From contig NXFV01001687.1 in assembly GCA_002803225.1 (NCBI GenBank), forward strand, positions 1 to 64,000: a DNA stretch of 64,000 bases. Reading direction: 5' to 3'. A model generated the notes under the pieces. That model did no database searches and had not been told where the DNA came from. It saw only the letters and a list, made by a program, of their open reading frames with translations. Positions 44,036 to 57,249 of this stretch are shown piece after piece (the first letter of the stretch is position 1; each line of letters starts with the position of its first letter). Source of the stretch: Gamarada debralockiae. Its lineage: Eukaryota; Ascomycota; Leotiomycetes; Helotiales; Hyphodiscaceae. The translations under genes were made by a program, and so were the position numbers.

Positions 44036-46758
44036 GGCTGCCTTTGCGGCCCTCGGACTTGAGGTGAGGTCAATTCGAGTCTGTGGGGAAGATGAGGCTG
44101 AAACCCAGCGCCGTGGGTCGTTCTGCGTTGATTGGGGGTCTGTAGCGATGCACGGGCTGTAGCCCTATCCTCTGGACGTTGCAACCAAGTCGTATGTAAG
44201 CCCGAGGACGCCCCCAATCACGTAAGCTTGGACCAAGAGCCTCAATCCAGCCGCCGAGGAGGTAGTCTAGTAGTGCGCGGCTGCAGGCCTGTTTTCTTTG
44301 GTCGTCTGTTTCGTATCCAAAGTGTTAGCAACCGCCCAACAACCCTATCACGTAAGACCTGCTTACCTCCCTACGTAGCCTCAAGTCCTACGGCGCAGCC
44401 TTACCTTGGCGGCGAGGTGCTCTAGAAATGCAAGGCTGCCAGCCCTGTCTCTCTTTGACGTTTTTTATGGTATCCAACCCCAATCCCTTTCACACCCCTC
44501 CAATCTGACCACAACCCTACCGCCTACAGTATGTTGTCCTCGAACCTCAATCGAATCCCACAACGCTGCCTTGGCGCCTCTGCAATCCTCTCGTCTCTCG
44601 TTCCCAAGCCTTTGTTGGATATTTGATCTAAGCTTAGACCAACCTCATTGCCGCTCTCCTACGGCCCCATCCTTCCCTCCCTCTTTCCAACTGTCGAGTT
44701 ATGTTTAGCTTCTCGAGTACGTATGGGTGGAGGTAGGGGAGCCTCAATCAGGCACAGCCTTGTCCAACCTCCTCGTCCCAATAACCTCTATCTTCGAGCC
44801 GCCGTGCGTGATAAGGCAACCGCCCTAACCCCCAATCTGCAATCCTTCGAAAAAGAGCCGCTGGCTTCGAGGCTACGGGATGCGGGCGGTGTTGTGGGCC
44901 CCCCTCTAATCGAAAAAAAAAAATTCCCTATCGATAAGAATGGGTGATCGGAAGGCTGTGTCGTTATGCAGATTTCGATAATCTCACTGCCCGTTGCACC
45001 GGTTGCGTGGATGGATGCTCAGTGGGGGAGGATGGAGGGCGGTGCCGCCGCCTCGTCTAATTGTGCTGATGTCTATTTTAATCCTTCAGCCAAAACGCAC
45101 ATCCACATCCACAACGCTACCGCACTGGTGCGAAATTACTTCGCACAACGTGTATTATTTCCTGCCGGTAAAAATCGTAAGACGGAAATGGAAGGTAAGG
45201 TTGTAGCAAGGGCGGCGCAGCTGGATTTTGTACAGAAGGGTACCACAAAATGTATGTCGGCAACCCTTTCACGACGTTTAGCGTTTCCCGAAAAGGGTAC
45301 CAAGACAGAACACCATCCTCCCTGCCTCATCAAAATGTCACAAATACGTGAGGTGGGATGAGCTTACTCGCTTTTTGAAATAATGGGACTAATTCGGGAT
45401 TGGAATTATCCGTAAACAGCCAGCGAGGCACAATTGGGTGCATCGTAATCGTAGAGTGGGAGGTCGTCAGTCAGCGCGCGTCAAATTAGGAATCCTCTCC
45501 ACATCCAACTCGTGGAAGCGCCGAATCAATCACGTCACAAATGTGTAAGCTGAACTTCAAGAATCATCGGCGTCGGCGAGATTCTATAATTGTTGCTGCT
45601 GTATTACCCTGGGTTACCTCGCATCCATCCTGCTTGCCTTTTGAGTGTCGAGAGTGGTAAGATGGATATTGGAACGCACCGGTCCGGCTCGATGGGGACA
45701 TCACTTACGTTGGTGTTGCCTTGTGTTGCCTGATGATAGGAAGAAGATGGTGCGGATCGGATGGTGGAAGGCCACGCGACGACTCCTTGATCTCGGGGAC
45801 GGCTTGGCTTCTTCTGCACGTCTCCAATCCGAGGTTGTGATAGGCTAATACGGGCCTCTCGGAAGCGATGGAATGGGACTGGACACCGCAAACGGTTTCT
45901 AGAAAACTAGAAAAAATGGGCTTACTTGGTGTGCAGCGAATGGGGTAGATTATTGGTGTCATTGGTGGTAGGATGACTTGCCGCTCGCATTGGTGGATGA
46001 AGGAGGGGTGTGCATGTTATCGTAGTGAGGGGAATAAAGTGATGATGATGGTGGTGGGGTTACAGGCGGTTACATTTGGTGCACTGCATGAACCATTGCG
46101 TTGCGCCTTGAGCGGATAACTGTGATGCCGGCAATGGCCGAAATCGACAGGATCATGGATTGACTTTTTGGAGAGGATGTGTTGGGGGCCGTGTGCGGTG
46201 CATACTTTGAATAATACTATTCTGAAATTGACTGCGCCTGGATTGTTCTATTTGTGTGATAATGAAGATATATTAGTCTAAGTTAGGATTGATTGGGTCA
46301 CCAAGATAGAGTCACGAGCAAGGATAGATGATCAATTTTTATGAATGTTTATTTCAATGTATGTTGGGTATAATGTGATGGCCGAGGAAGACAGACATAT
46401 TGGGATCCCCAGATGCCATCAGAGAACTAGAAACTATGATTACAATCTCGCACTCCTGTGCAGCCCCAACCTCAAATCCAAAATACGCAATCTCAAACTG
46501 CCGCGAAAACCCCCCCCAAAAAAATGCTGAACACCCGAACTTGAACTGAACTTTTTCCTGCCTGCCATATTTCCATAATGCGTGATCTTGTATCCGCCCA
46601 ATGCCTGACCGAACCGGATGGGTTGCCCCTGTATCCATCTTATATCTTACATGAATGCGCCGCCGAAAGTAGAAGGAACGCAGAGCGGGTATCATAGTTC
46701 GTAAGAAACGCGATGACGAAAGATAGGAAAAACCTTCCCCCCCTTCATTGTCAAGACC
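44036..46758. other. long intergenic region, no gene seen
   Basis: Several motif-free open frames on both strands cover this GC-moderate stretch; none has a signal peptide, domain or splice continuation. It includes the promoter of the minus-strand methyltransferase and the 3' flank of the gene at 46759-47913. Confidence 0.45.
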
Positions 46759-47913
46759 CTAGTCATACTGTCCTGGTTTTCGTAATATATCCTCGCAGTT
46801 GGCGTCAAATCGTAGGTTCCAGAGTCGGATGGATGACATGAACTTCTCCGTGTTTTCGAGTTGCCTGTCGCGTCCAAAGATGGAGTCGACAAACTCGATA
46901 CCTGCGTTCTTGCCCAACTGCGCCTGGTCCTTGCTGTGCTTCTTGCCCGCCTTCAACATGGGCGTCTCACAAGCCTTCAGCAACCTCTTCAACTTGTCTG
47001 TCAATCGCTCCCCTGACTCGATGAAATCCTCCACCATCTCTCTGTTCTCCTCCTTTCGAATGCGCGGCATGCATTCCTCAGCGCGCTTGACTTTGCCTGC
47101 TAGCTGGATGAGGAGGAGCCAAAGCTCGCCCGCCATATCAGCTATAGGAGTCGCTGGCCCGTGATGGTAGACTGTCCAGTCGTATATCCACTTGCCTAGG
47201 CTGTTGGCATCAAAGACACTGCCCAAGAGCATGATGGGCTCCTCTGAAGGATCCCAGTTCTTGAGTGAGTATCCAGGTGGAATGCGATGCCGTCTTGCGT
47301 CAGCCTCGGTGGCCTTGGGAATGGGTGGCGGCTTTTTTGGTGTCGTGGGGCGCACTGTGTGTGGTCGTGTTGGCGTCGATGATGACTGGCGACGCCGTCT
47401 TGGTGGTGTATGTTGTGGTGAACCTCCGAGATCGTCTCTTTCATATGTATACTGGGTCTGAGAATAGTAGTAAGGATCAGTGCCATGCCCACGATAGTTA
47501 AAAGTTGACTTCTTCGGCCGACGAGCAGGCATTCTATAGATCACACCCTCTACCCAATAGTCTACATATTCATATTCATCCTCATCGGATTCCCCATAAG
47601 AGGCTCGATAGGTGTAAGAATTTCGCCGCTTTGCCTCATGACGCGGCGTCGACCAAGAACTATGTTTTCGACTCACATTGGCAGCAGTCGCGTAGTATCC
47701 GGTGGAAGTGTACCGGGGCGAGAACGCTCGCGCATCTCCAGAAGTGTGTCGTGTGTGATGTCGTGGTGAAGGCCCTGGTGTGCGCGTGTAAAATCCATGA
47801 GGTGCAAATGGAGATCCAGCTGGCGATGGTGTTGCGCTGGCTGGGTAGTATCCCGGGTATGGTGAATATGTGGCCATGTTGCTGCTCCTGCTCTTGTGAT
47901 GTCCGGAAGACAC
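46759..47913 (-). CDS. hypothetical protein, Tyr/Ser/Pro-rich N-half with helical C-half
   Basis: One uninterrupted exon, 384 aa. Residues 1-210 are disordered and rich in Tyr, Ser, Pro and Arg (SPYPGYYPASATPSPAGSP; an acidic DEDEYEYVDYW patch; PPRRRRQSSSTPTRPHT). Residues 215-384 form a likely folded helical domain starting RIPPGYSLKNWDPSEEPIML and LGSVFDANSLGKWIYDWTVY, then helices through KVKRAEECMPRIRKEENREM and a C-terminus with EKFMSSIRLWNLRFDANCED. No signal peptide or membrane span. I recall this architecture only as uncharacterised fungal proteins, some carrying a misleading cell-wall-protein name. No lesions. Start taken at the first ATG; a second at residue 13 is possible. Confidence 0.75.
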   Translation of the reverse strand: MSSGHHKSRSSNMATYSPYPGYYPASATPSPAGSPFAPHGFYTRTPGPSPRHHTRHTSGDARAFSPRYTSTGYYATAANVSRKHSSWSTPRHEAKRRNSYTYRASYGESDEDEYEYVDYWVEGVIYRMPARRPKKSTFNYRGHGTDPYYYSQTQYTYERDDLGGSPQHTPPRRRRQSSSTPTRPHTVRPTTPKKPPPIPKATEADARRHRIPPGYSLKNWDPSEEPIMLLGSVFDANSLGKWIYDWTVYHHGPATPIADMAGELWLLLIQLAGKVKRAEECMPRIRKEENREMVEDFIESGERLTDKLKRLLKACETPMLKAGKKHSKDQAQLGKNAGIEFVDSIFGRDRQLENTEKFMSSIRLWNLRFDANCEDILRKPGQYD

Positions 47914-50900
47914 CCTCCTCCTAAAATTGAAAAGAAAAAAGTCGAACGCGCCTTATATCGAGGCGCTGAAGAATGTGACGAGCCCGTCACCGTGGTATGT
48001 AGTCGGTACGAGAAGGGGAAGAAACCGTTGTCGTTGATCCGTACATGTCAAGAACCGGTCTGTAGAAATCCCACTGTGAGAGACTTCGGTCGTTGATGGA
48101 GTCGATATACCGCAGTATCGACTTCCGGAAGATTCGAGAATGAGCTGGAATGGATATCCGGCCCAGTTGTTGTATTGGTAATCGTTGCGATGTAAGCTTT
48201 GGAGATCGAATGGTTGTATGAATGTTGTAAAGCAAGTCAAATTTGCGTGGCTGGGAGGGAGTCGAGGATATTTATCAAGGTTTTGAAATTTCACTCGGAT
48301 GCCTTTCTACTTGTGCGTTGGCGGTACAGGGGCGGGGCTATGACTCTCTGCTGGGTCCGTAAGCCACAAGGTTACAAGAATAAAAAAGGAGATTATTGGG
48401 CGTAATAACAAGGGTGTTTCTGGAATGTGCTAGGAAATTTTTGATTTGATAAAATGAAAGGCGGTGTCGAGAGGGTCGAGAAAGGGGGGCCTACCTACGA
48501 AAATCGCATGGAGCTTTAGAAATTTGCTACAGCCCCCTGATTACGCTCTGGAAGCCAGTGCGCCGCCAACTTCGAGGATCATGATTTGGTAAGCGAAATT
48601 GGTGAGAGACAAATGCGATAGATCCTTCCAGTCTTTTCGCAACGGCGGATCTCTTTAATCAACGGGGAAGTGTCTTCTTCAACCCGGGAGCCGCCAAAGA
48701 AGAGGGTACCGACGATTCGGGATGGGGAGTGGATATGTGACGACGGTCGATGAGTCCTGGATGGAGAAGGGATTCCGATTGCAATATGAGATGATACAGG
48801 GTTGAGGAGATTTTCGAGGGACGACTTTGAGTCACTTAAGTCTGTGACTATTCAGCGTGGCGAAAGGCATCGATCGCAATTGTCGAATTGAATTTGCGAT
48901 ACTGAAGCTCTGATCGAAGACTGGTTGAAGGATTTCTAGGTGGTGACGACGAATCGTAAGACTGAAGAAAGAGGGGCCAAGGAAGATACTGGGCTATATT
49001 TTGTTGGATTCAGCACTACTCGTAAAGCGTCGCGGTAGCACCGAATTCTTTTGCCTCCGGCCGGCCTGAGGGATAATAAATACGGGTCCTTGGGTTACCA
49101 AGTCGTGAACGAGGATCTTCGTAGTTTCTTAGGTAAGCTGCAGGATAGGATAATGGCTGAGGGTGTTCGTTGCAGTAGTGAGGATATTTTTACTACTGTG
49201 CTGTGCAGTGCAGCGTGTGCATACATATATTTAAGGAGACGTAGTGCACTTAAAGTTCAAAACGGGGGGGATGATTGAACTGCTGACATCTTGCGCCTCC
49301 AGATGAAGGTGATCACCGAAGTGTGTGAAGAAGTTGTGAGGGGAGAGATGCGAACCATTTTTCGAACCACCACACCATCTTACCAGCCATCGCTTTATTT
49401 TTTGGAGAATGGCGGCGGCAAAAAATGAATTCAAATCCCATCTTGCCGAGGCGAGACTCGTTTTATCCTGTCGGCTGTTCTTCAATCAAAATGCCATCCA
49501 AGTCCCTCCCTGTTTCTTGAGTATTGTCTATCCCTTCTCGGCGGAATCACCATACCTTGTATAACAATCATGCTCTCACACAGGCCATGTTTGTCGCTAA
49601 AGATTTTCATATCACACCACAGAATCAATTGGATTTCAGTGTTGCGCACAATTCTCTAGTCACGACGCCCTTCAGCTCAACAAATTCATTGCGACGAACA
49701 TCATCCAAGCATTTTTCAGTCTCTGCAGAGCTCAGGAGCTGGGTCACCTCGCTAAAAGACGGAGTGCTCTTTCTGCGACAGGCTACGACGCACACTGCGG
49801 GAATCCACCTCGGGCCCTAATGTCTCTATTCTAGGGCTTTCATCCCGCTACTACGGTTCAAATGAACCCATGCGCAATGCAAGATATTCACAGCAGCGAG
49901 CACCCCTCGTTCCCGGTGCTCAAGCGAAAGCAAACACCACGTTCCTCGTCTTCCCCTCCCCAACCGTGAGGCCCGGGCTTCGCACCAATCCAGATCTGAA
50001 CATACTTTTCATTCTGCCCGTTTCGTCTGTCGTCTGTCAAGCTCCCCCCTTGATGTCAATTTGCAGAGTTTTCACCTCCCTTCCCCTTCTGCCTTTTTCA
50101 GAACACGAATCCTCTTTTGAATCAGGACTAAAACTCACCGACTCTATAATTGTTTCCTTCTTTTGTGCCCAAGAGAGGACAAAACACCACACAAGTCACC
50201 TCCTTACTCCTGTTTGCATTGGAGATAAGTCTCTTGCATCGTTAAGTGGGAAGCCACCTGCATAACCCCTGACTTGATTCGCCGAATACCCCGGCCACCA
50301 TGGCCGGTCGCACACGATTGAAGACAATGAGATCCTTGACTCAATACCACGCACACTCCCGCACCCGCTCAAATCCAGCGCTACCTCCCGCTGCAAGTCA
50401 CAGCATTGGCTGGATCAACCAGTGCATGCACCCGAATAACGAGACTACTGCGGCCGCATGTCGATAGTATCAAAACTGAATACATTTGAATGCGGTCCCA
50501 ACACGCAGAAAGCGGTGTATTGTGCTACGTGTCGCACAAGAACAGGAGGGGAAGAAGGAGCATATGTTAAGTGACGTAAGAATAAGTACCTCCTCATCCT
50601 TCGAAATCCTTTTCGCACAAATTCCTCGGTTTGATTTTTTGAAATTTCGGCAGAATTTGTGGGTGGCTCCTGGCTGGGGTGGGTGTAAAAATCCTCGCCG
50701 TGGATTTGTTTTTTTCCTCGAAAAAGGAAACTCCCACCCGTTCAACCCGGTTTTTTGTTTAGTGGCCTCGGCGCGTCCACTCTAGTCATCAGATATCGAG
50801 GCGCGCTTAGGAAACGAACAGAGCCAATAGCAGGCCAGCGCAAATGTGCTGAAATATCAGCCTCACGAGACCACCTCCGGTAAAATCCAGCCAGTGCTGG

Positions 50901-53559
50901 TTGGGGTCCGTGTCAGAGTGATAGGCTGCAGGGAGTTTTGCTTTCGGAGAAGTAAGAAAGCGGGTGTTTCATGTTTTTAGTCACTTGATTTTTATCTACA
51001 GGGATTTATTCCATTTCAGCCTCGTGTTGAGTCACGTGAAGAGTCACTCGCAAACCGGAGTGGCGAGGTGAGACATTTGCCTCATCTTCATCCATCTTCC
51101 ATGTGATGGTGATAATGCGGAGGAGAGAAATATCTCCGAAAACCAGATCGGTCTTCGCCGCTTCCCCGTATATGGCTGCATAGGCTTCTGTTGACGACGA
51201 CGAAGGCGAAGTTGTATTTGTCAGCATCTTTGAAACCCCTTTCCGTGAGACTCCGAGGAGTCATATGACCCGGATAGGGAAATATTCTAGCGGTTACCTT
51301 GTCTTCTTCCTTCTTCTTCTTCTTCTTGGCCGATTCTATATCATTGATGGAATAGACAGGGCAATCAAGTGCTGCACTGCCTCTTAAAGAATTCGCTGTC
51401 GCGTCCTCCGTCTAGGAGTCATCTAATCCGATGACCAGCATGAGCCATGCTGCAGTGACTGCAGTAGAGCTTTCTTTTGGCGATCGCATCGTCTTCCATG
51501 TTACAGGCTTCTCTTCATGACGAGGCTATGCCGAGTACCCAACCTCCAATATATCAATCCCAAACTATGAGTCATCGGTGGTACAAAAAACTCCGCCATC
51601 GTGTCACATCGCGAGTCTACCTGCCATTCGTCGTACTTCGGCGAATAACATCTTTTAACAGAGCTGCAGCATTCATCTAAGCTTCGAGTTGACGTTCTGG
51701 AAGCCCCAAGCTCGTCGAGATCATCATCGCAAGGCGACAACGACCCGACGAGGCAGATTTCTACCTTCGTGAATATGCCTCAAGCTTGTCCAAGACCAGG
51801 AATTCTTCGATAGACGCGCATGTGATTCTGCCATTATAATCGCTTGAAGAGGCATAGCATTGACTTTGAGAGCCGGGGCAGGGAGACGAGGACTTCAGCT
51901 TGGGTCATTTGGGATCAGGGGAGCCGTTGTTTTGGTCCTTTGCCCCTATCGTGTCCGGGGCGTTGGAGTCATCTTTCACCTACCTGTCTGCAGGCTCCAA
52001 GTGCTTACGCTCTTCAGACCGTTGACGGAGTGTCACTAGCTTGGTTGTCGACGGTGTGGGTTGAGCACATTCTCGAAATCTTTCGAGGTCATAAGCATGA
52101 GTATTGCTCTGGTTGCAGCATCCATCGTCCATTCGCCAGCAATAAGCCGCTATCGAAGGAGCTCTCAGATCATTCAGTGCATGACTCACAAGATCCCTCT
52201 TAAGCTCATCGAACTCTATGTAGGTCGTGAATGCTAAATGTTGTTGAACTTGAACTTGTCCTTGAGCTAGGTTAGTTCAAGCAATGGCACGCTGACTGAT
52301 TTCCAGTCAATTTCAATATCCCTGCCGGTTTCGTTGTGTTCTTGCTACCGTCGTCATAATCAAGGTCGGCGAGGAACACGCTGAGTCCGAGACTTATCGT
52401 AAGATGTGACCTTCATTGTGATGATTGACCTGGAATGTTTGCTAGGCCGTCCTTCTTCAACAGACGCAAACCCTCGGGAGGCAATGAGGCGCCAGTTCCA
52501 GATTGTCTCTTCTCGCTTTCGCCGTTATATCTGCTGAGGCGTGGTTAACCGCTGCCTTCGTGTGGGGTTTTTATGGGACTCCTTGGGCATCCAATTACAA
52601 CTTTCTGCAAGTTTTTGACACCAAGCTCGGCGCACTTCCAGCCATGGCTAGATATGGTACCAAGCTAGAGGCACCCTCCTTCGCATGACAATGACTCAAG
52701 AATTCACTGTTGCACTGGATGGGATTTAGTGACTAACGCCTTCGCCAGCCTTCTTCGACGAATGTGTTCAATCCAAAGGTCCGGACATTTTCTGGCATTG
52801 CATCTAACAGTTGCCTTCTTCCATTGTGTCTTTGCACATATGCTCTATCTTCGGAAATGCAGTTCCAGATTCCCCAGCAGTCAACGATGAGCACTTGTCA
52901 GGCGATGCGCGAAAGCCGGTCAGTACCTGGAGAGTCATAAATACTTCACTTTAGGCGGATTTCCAGCTACGAACACGATGATCTTGTAATATCAATGGGT
53001 TATCTTAGGATCAGTGGTTACAGAAGCTCAGAGGGTTATTGCTAAGAGGCTTACGTATCGGCGAATCATTCAGGAAAATTGGCGAAAGCAAACTGTCATA
53101 GGTACAACTGGTCAGTCAGATCGTCATGGCAGAAGCTCAACGACACGGAAGCATTTGACAACGAAAATCAACTCGGTGACAGAGAGGTGTGGACAATCAT
53201 AATGAATTTGGCCATGGTGACCATCTGAGGGACCGAAGAATTTGGTGGAAGATATCATTACGGATGGATGAATGGCGTGTGTCTTGAGCCTAAAAGCTCT
53301 GTTGAAGTCAGCAGGTTGGCATAGCTTATTGTCTAGAAACTTCTCCAATGCAATCATTTGGTTGGTGCGGAGGTACCAGCATCGGTCACAATCTTGATCA
53401 TTTTGCTGTTACTTCTAGGGAGGATTTTCAATCTCTTTTCCCCATTCACGATTCATCCTCTTGAACTACCGTTATTTAATGAACATATCTTCTAGGCTTC
53501 CTACACCTCCATCTTCCCTCCTGTCCAACAGATCCCTACTTCGAATATCGAAAAATGCC
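47914..53559. other. 5.6-kb region with no supportable gene
   Basis: The first ~1.1 kb should include the promoter of the preceding minus-strand gene. Many short frames occur, none convincing. The more protein-like ones are 51227-51006 (-), 51740-51501 (-) and 50299-50469 (+), each under 85 codons and without motifs. A TTCTTC run (51306-51330) and a CA/GT-mixed stretch are the only simple repeats noted. This could hold regulatory RNA, very old pseudogenes or a gene with many short exons I cannot assemble by eye. Confidence 0.4.
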
Positions 53560-55250
53560 TTGTTCTCAATCCGTCAAATCCAAAAACTCCTCATTCCTCG
53601 CATACACACCCTCGCCACCACTCTCCCTTAACTTCCTCCCCTTCTCTCGATTCATCCACGTCAAATACGCCCCAACCCCCAACCCCCAGAGGCGCAAAAC
53701 ACGCAATCGCAAATGTAATAATCATCGTCTTAAACGCCGTCTGATAAATCGGCGCCTCAGAACTCAAAAAGAACTGCGCACTGATAAAATACCCCGTCGC
53801 CTACCCTAAAACACATAACCGCGTTCGCTGCCGGTCTCTTTATATGTCCAGCTATGTTGGAGGACATCAAAGAAAACTGAAGGGGAAGTCCGGTATTGGA
53901 GAATCCGGTCGAGAAGAAGCCTGAGAGGCGCCCAGTTTAGTTGTGTGAGGGAAGATAGAAGACGAGCGGTGCGCCGAAGATGACGGGGATGCACATTGTG
54001 AACTGGGAGAGACAGCGCATGTTGGGTTATCGCCGCGTGATGAAGCCGGAGGTTAGGAGGGTGATGACTTCGCTGAGGCCGAAGGGCATGAGGAGGATGA
54101 AGAAGATGAAAGGGCTGAAGCTGAAGCCTTTATTAACGAATGCATGCGCCGAACTATGTTTGTGTCAGTGATGGTCGTAATTCTGGGTCGCTAAGGAGAG
54201 ACAAGGGCGATGATACCCCGCTGTTGGGCACGACGCACGATATTAGAAGAAGGCGTAGTACACTGACGGATCCTTTAGAGTTTCGAGAAATTGGTACTTC
54301 CTGAACTACCTGTTCGCCACACCAGTTCGATTCTCCGTCAGCTGCTCAATAGCAATTATCTTCTCCTCTTCATCCGAAAATTTCGCAGTGAGCGGACCAT
54401 CAAGCATGAACACAAATAGTACCGCAGCCCACACTAACTCCGCCAGCCCAAAGATGATGAAAAATCATCTCCAGGTCGCCACAGCTGTGTCATTGATATG
54501 GCCAATTCTATACGTAACCAGCGCCCGGATAATAATCGCGACGCCGTTGTCAGTGAACCAGAACCTCGCGCACAGTGGGATTTCCGTCCTTTTTGTACCA
54601 CATTCCGTTGACCAAGACATACGCGGGGGAGGCCCCACCTTCTGCCATACCGACGAAGAAACGGCATGCCATGAGACCTGAGAAGTTTCGCACACCTTGG
54701 GTGGTGATCGAGATTATGGCCCAGGTGTGGCCGTGAAGCTGACGAGCCGGCCAAGGTGAACGTAGTTGAAGAGTCGACCTGCGAAGAGCTGGAAGGCTAG
54801 GTAGCCAAAGTAAAATACTGATCTGGGGTGTGCGAGTATGGGCTGCATGGCTGCGAAAGGGGAATTGCCTCACCCGTACCAAGAGTACTTCTGGCCTACC
54901 AGGTTTAAGTCTTCTTCAAGTCCATAATCAAGCTTTGTGCCATGAAGCTCTCATCCATATATTGGAATAGATATTAAATGAACATCTGTGGGTTTTAGAT
55001 TTGTGTGATTGGAAGCTGGTTTGAGCAGCCTTATCAGTGGCATCAAGTGACTATTAATCTTTCTCAGGACCGCTTTGTCTTGTTCTGCTGTATAGGTGAA
55101 TCCTTCACGCTTCTCTATGACTCTAAGTGCTTCGTCGGCGTGGTCATGGAGGACTTCTACTATTTTAATGCTGTTACGTCCCGTCTTAGTCTCTAGAGCC
55201 ACTTGCTTCGAGTCTGACAATTTATTGTTTGCCATATCAAACAATGTCAC
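53560..55250 (-). pseudogene. Dal5-family (anion:cation symporter) MFS transporter, degraded
   Basis: Collinear minus-strand fragments cover a whole allantoate-permease-like transporter. N-terminus: ADEALRVIEKREGFTYTAEQ, then AVLRKINSHLMPLI (55140-55040). TM4-5: NFSGLMACRFFVGMAEGGAS, PAYVLVNGMWYKK. TM6: ATWR-stop-FFIIFGLAELVWAAVLF, then GPLTAKFSDEEEKIIAIEQL and KYQFLETLKDPSVYYAFF. TM9-10: NKGFSFSPFIFFILLMPFGL. TM11: LSGFFSTGFSNTGLPLQFSL, then MSSNIAGHIKRPAANAV. The C-terminal tail is SGGEGVYARNEEFLDLTD then a stop where R is usual. Stops are mostly single-transition derivatives of CAG, CAA and CGA, with one W-to-TGA. This family takes up allantoate, vitamins or small anions. Introns cannot be separated from lesions everywhere. 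Confidence 0.75.
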
Positions 55251-56868
55251 TAACAGCTCAGTTGATGCAAACAGAAAATGAAAGAAAGTTGTATGAAGAG
55301 ATGACTTTTATAATATAGAAGGTTATCTATTCCTATTTGACATATTGATAAGTGACCTGAGAAGTTCCATGTTTCAGCTTAATTAAAGATAGGATACTTG
55401 AAGCTGAAGAACAGATAACAGAAACAATAGCATTTGCATCTTAGTCTCTAGAGTTGAACTGGACGTTGGTTCTTATCTTGAAGAATCCTCGAAGAGCTAA
55501 AATGTTACATAAGTCTATATCCTTGCCTGTCTTGGCCTTATGCCAAAGTCTTGTCTTTTACATAGAATCAATCATCCGCGATTATAAAGATCTAATTATC
55601 CTGGAATATATTCTTTGACCAAGTATTCTCCTTTTGATATTGATGTTGATTTGATATGAATGTACTGAACCTTATAAAATATAACGATGTGTATAGTTGG
55701 CAAAGGTGGAAAATAATATAGTCGACTTTGTTGCCGTACTACTAAATCAATCATCAGGATCGAGCTAGTCATTGAGATAAAGAGAATCGCAAAAGACTGT
55801 TAAATGCCTCAAAAACATCAGGATCCGGCCACAATTAAAATTATTTGGTCATCTGTCATTTCTAGATCACAATAACCAGTCGCATGGAACTCAAGACTCT
55901 CTTGACACCACAACCCCGCAGGATCCTATATATTCATCCAAGAGAGCTGGTGTATCGAATTAACATTATTCCGTTTTCAGATTAGACGAGCGGTGATTTT
56001 TCTATAAACACCCAAATACCATGATCTCGTCAAAATACTGTGATAATTCTACGTTGAATTCGATAACTGGGGAGTGTTTTAAAATCAGGGGGCAGGGCAG
56101 GGTAGGGGGCTAGGATTCGGGTTCATGCAACCACCTAAATGCTTGGACTCCCTTTACACAAGCTTTCCGAAGTATCCGGATTATTAAACAGCAACGGGAA
56201 TACCTTTAAAACTATATAAAATGAGACATCTTGTCTACAGGTTAATTGCCCGGATTCATGCCCCTTTAGCCCGCCCATAAGTGGAAGTCTGCATCCCCCC
56301 GATTTTTAGTCCTGATTGATATTCGGCTCCGACTACAGTCTCACCACATTTTCTAGAGCTCTGAATGGCTTTATATTGGTCCATTAATGTCTCAGTTTAG
56401 TTGTAGAGCTTATATTTGATGTGGTGGCTTTAAAAATATCAATGAGGGGTCGAAATTAAGGGTCGTATGCCTCCCCATTTATACGCAATAACATCGTAAG
56501 AATCTGACCCGGAGGGAGGATGAGCTGGATATTGAGACAGAAGAGCAAGAGAACGAAGAAGGCTAAGAAGGCTAAGAAGGCTAAGACTTTGTAATATAAT
56601 TGGCTAGCTATCAGGGTTTGGTCAATATATATTATAGCTAGCGTCGAATCGAACTTAAAACCATTGTACTATGATACCAATCTGTTTTCAAAATACAAGT
56701 CGATATCACCATATTGATGTAATGCGAGCACGATATACCGGAGCACCCCACTCGTCCACAGATCCACCTAGAAAGATTAATTATGAAAACTGATTCTGTT
56801 GGCACCTTTTTAAGACGACAACCAACATTCTGACAGAGACTGCGCCCAAGCCCACTGAGACGTTGATC
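55251..56868. other. AT-rich degenerate region with a retroelement trace
   Basis: Stop-dense and AT-rich throughout. On the minus strand TTGGTATCATAGTACAATGG at about 56685-56666 resembles the primer-binding site of a copia-type retrotransposon (initiator-Met tRNA complement). Four near-copies of AAGGCTAAG lie at about 56556-56585. No LTR ends could be set. Confidence 0.35.
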
Positions 56869-57249
56869 TGCCAATCGAGAAGCAACCGAGCTCGAAGAAC
56901 GTCCACGGAGGCTTCGAGGTCGAGTTTGTTGGATCAAAATGGTTCGCTGGAACTGCTCTCAATCCCAACTATATAGTACCAAAAGACTTCCCCTTTCCTG
57001 GCAACACGAAAACGGTGCTACTCAAACCCTAAGGGCAGACCGAAATGCCCTAGAAGTTGAATGTAGATTGCACAGGCGTAAGTGTTCAGATTTACTTCAT
57101 TACTCGACTTGCCTTTTGAATCCCTTTTAGTATGAATTCAAACATTTTTCGCCATCTACCACTCTTACCATAGAGCCGCCTTTGGAGCCTTACGATCATC
57201 TCGATCGTGCCCCTCAAGTAAATCCCGAGAACAAGACTTTGTTTGCAGT
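56869..57249 (+). pseudogene. N-terminal part of a TauD-like dioxygenase (probable)
   Basis: A plus-strand frame reads SSKNVHGGFEVEFVGSK, ALNPNYIVPKDFPFPGNTKT, then two stops (TAA near 57031, TAG near 57049; both one C-to-T from Gln codons). After a GTAAGT...TTTTAG intron (about 57077-57130) it continues YEFKHFSPSTTLTIEPPLEP and YDHLDRAPQVNPENKTLFAV, ending at a second GTAAGT donor at 57250. The PLEPYDHLDRA...PENKTLFA stretch resembles the start of fungal alpha-ketoglutarate dioxygenases of the TauD/TfdA group. The matching C-terminal part is at 58809-59550 on the same strand. The assignment of this piece is inference; the coding character and splice sites are seen. Confidence 0.4.

Noticed and set aside
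50299..50469. 56-codon plus-strand ORF beginning MAGRTRLKTMRSL
   Set aside because: It resembles a small basic protein start but has no conserved motif, splice continuation or promoter feature I can point to.
56640..56690. tRNA-like 3' half on the minus strand (AATGGTTTTAAGTTCGATTC)
   Set aside because: No acceptor stem or anticodon arm can be paired; the TTGGTATCATAG start fits a retroelement primer-binding site better.
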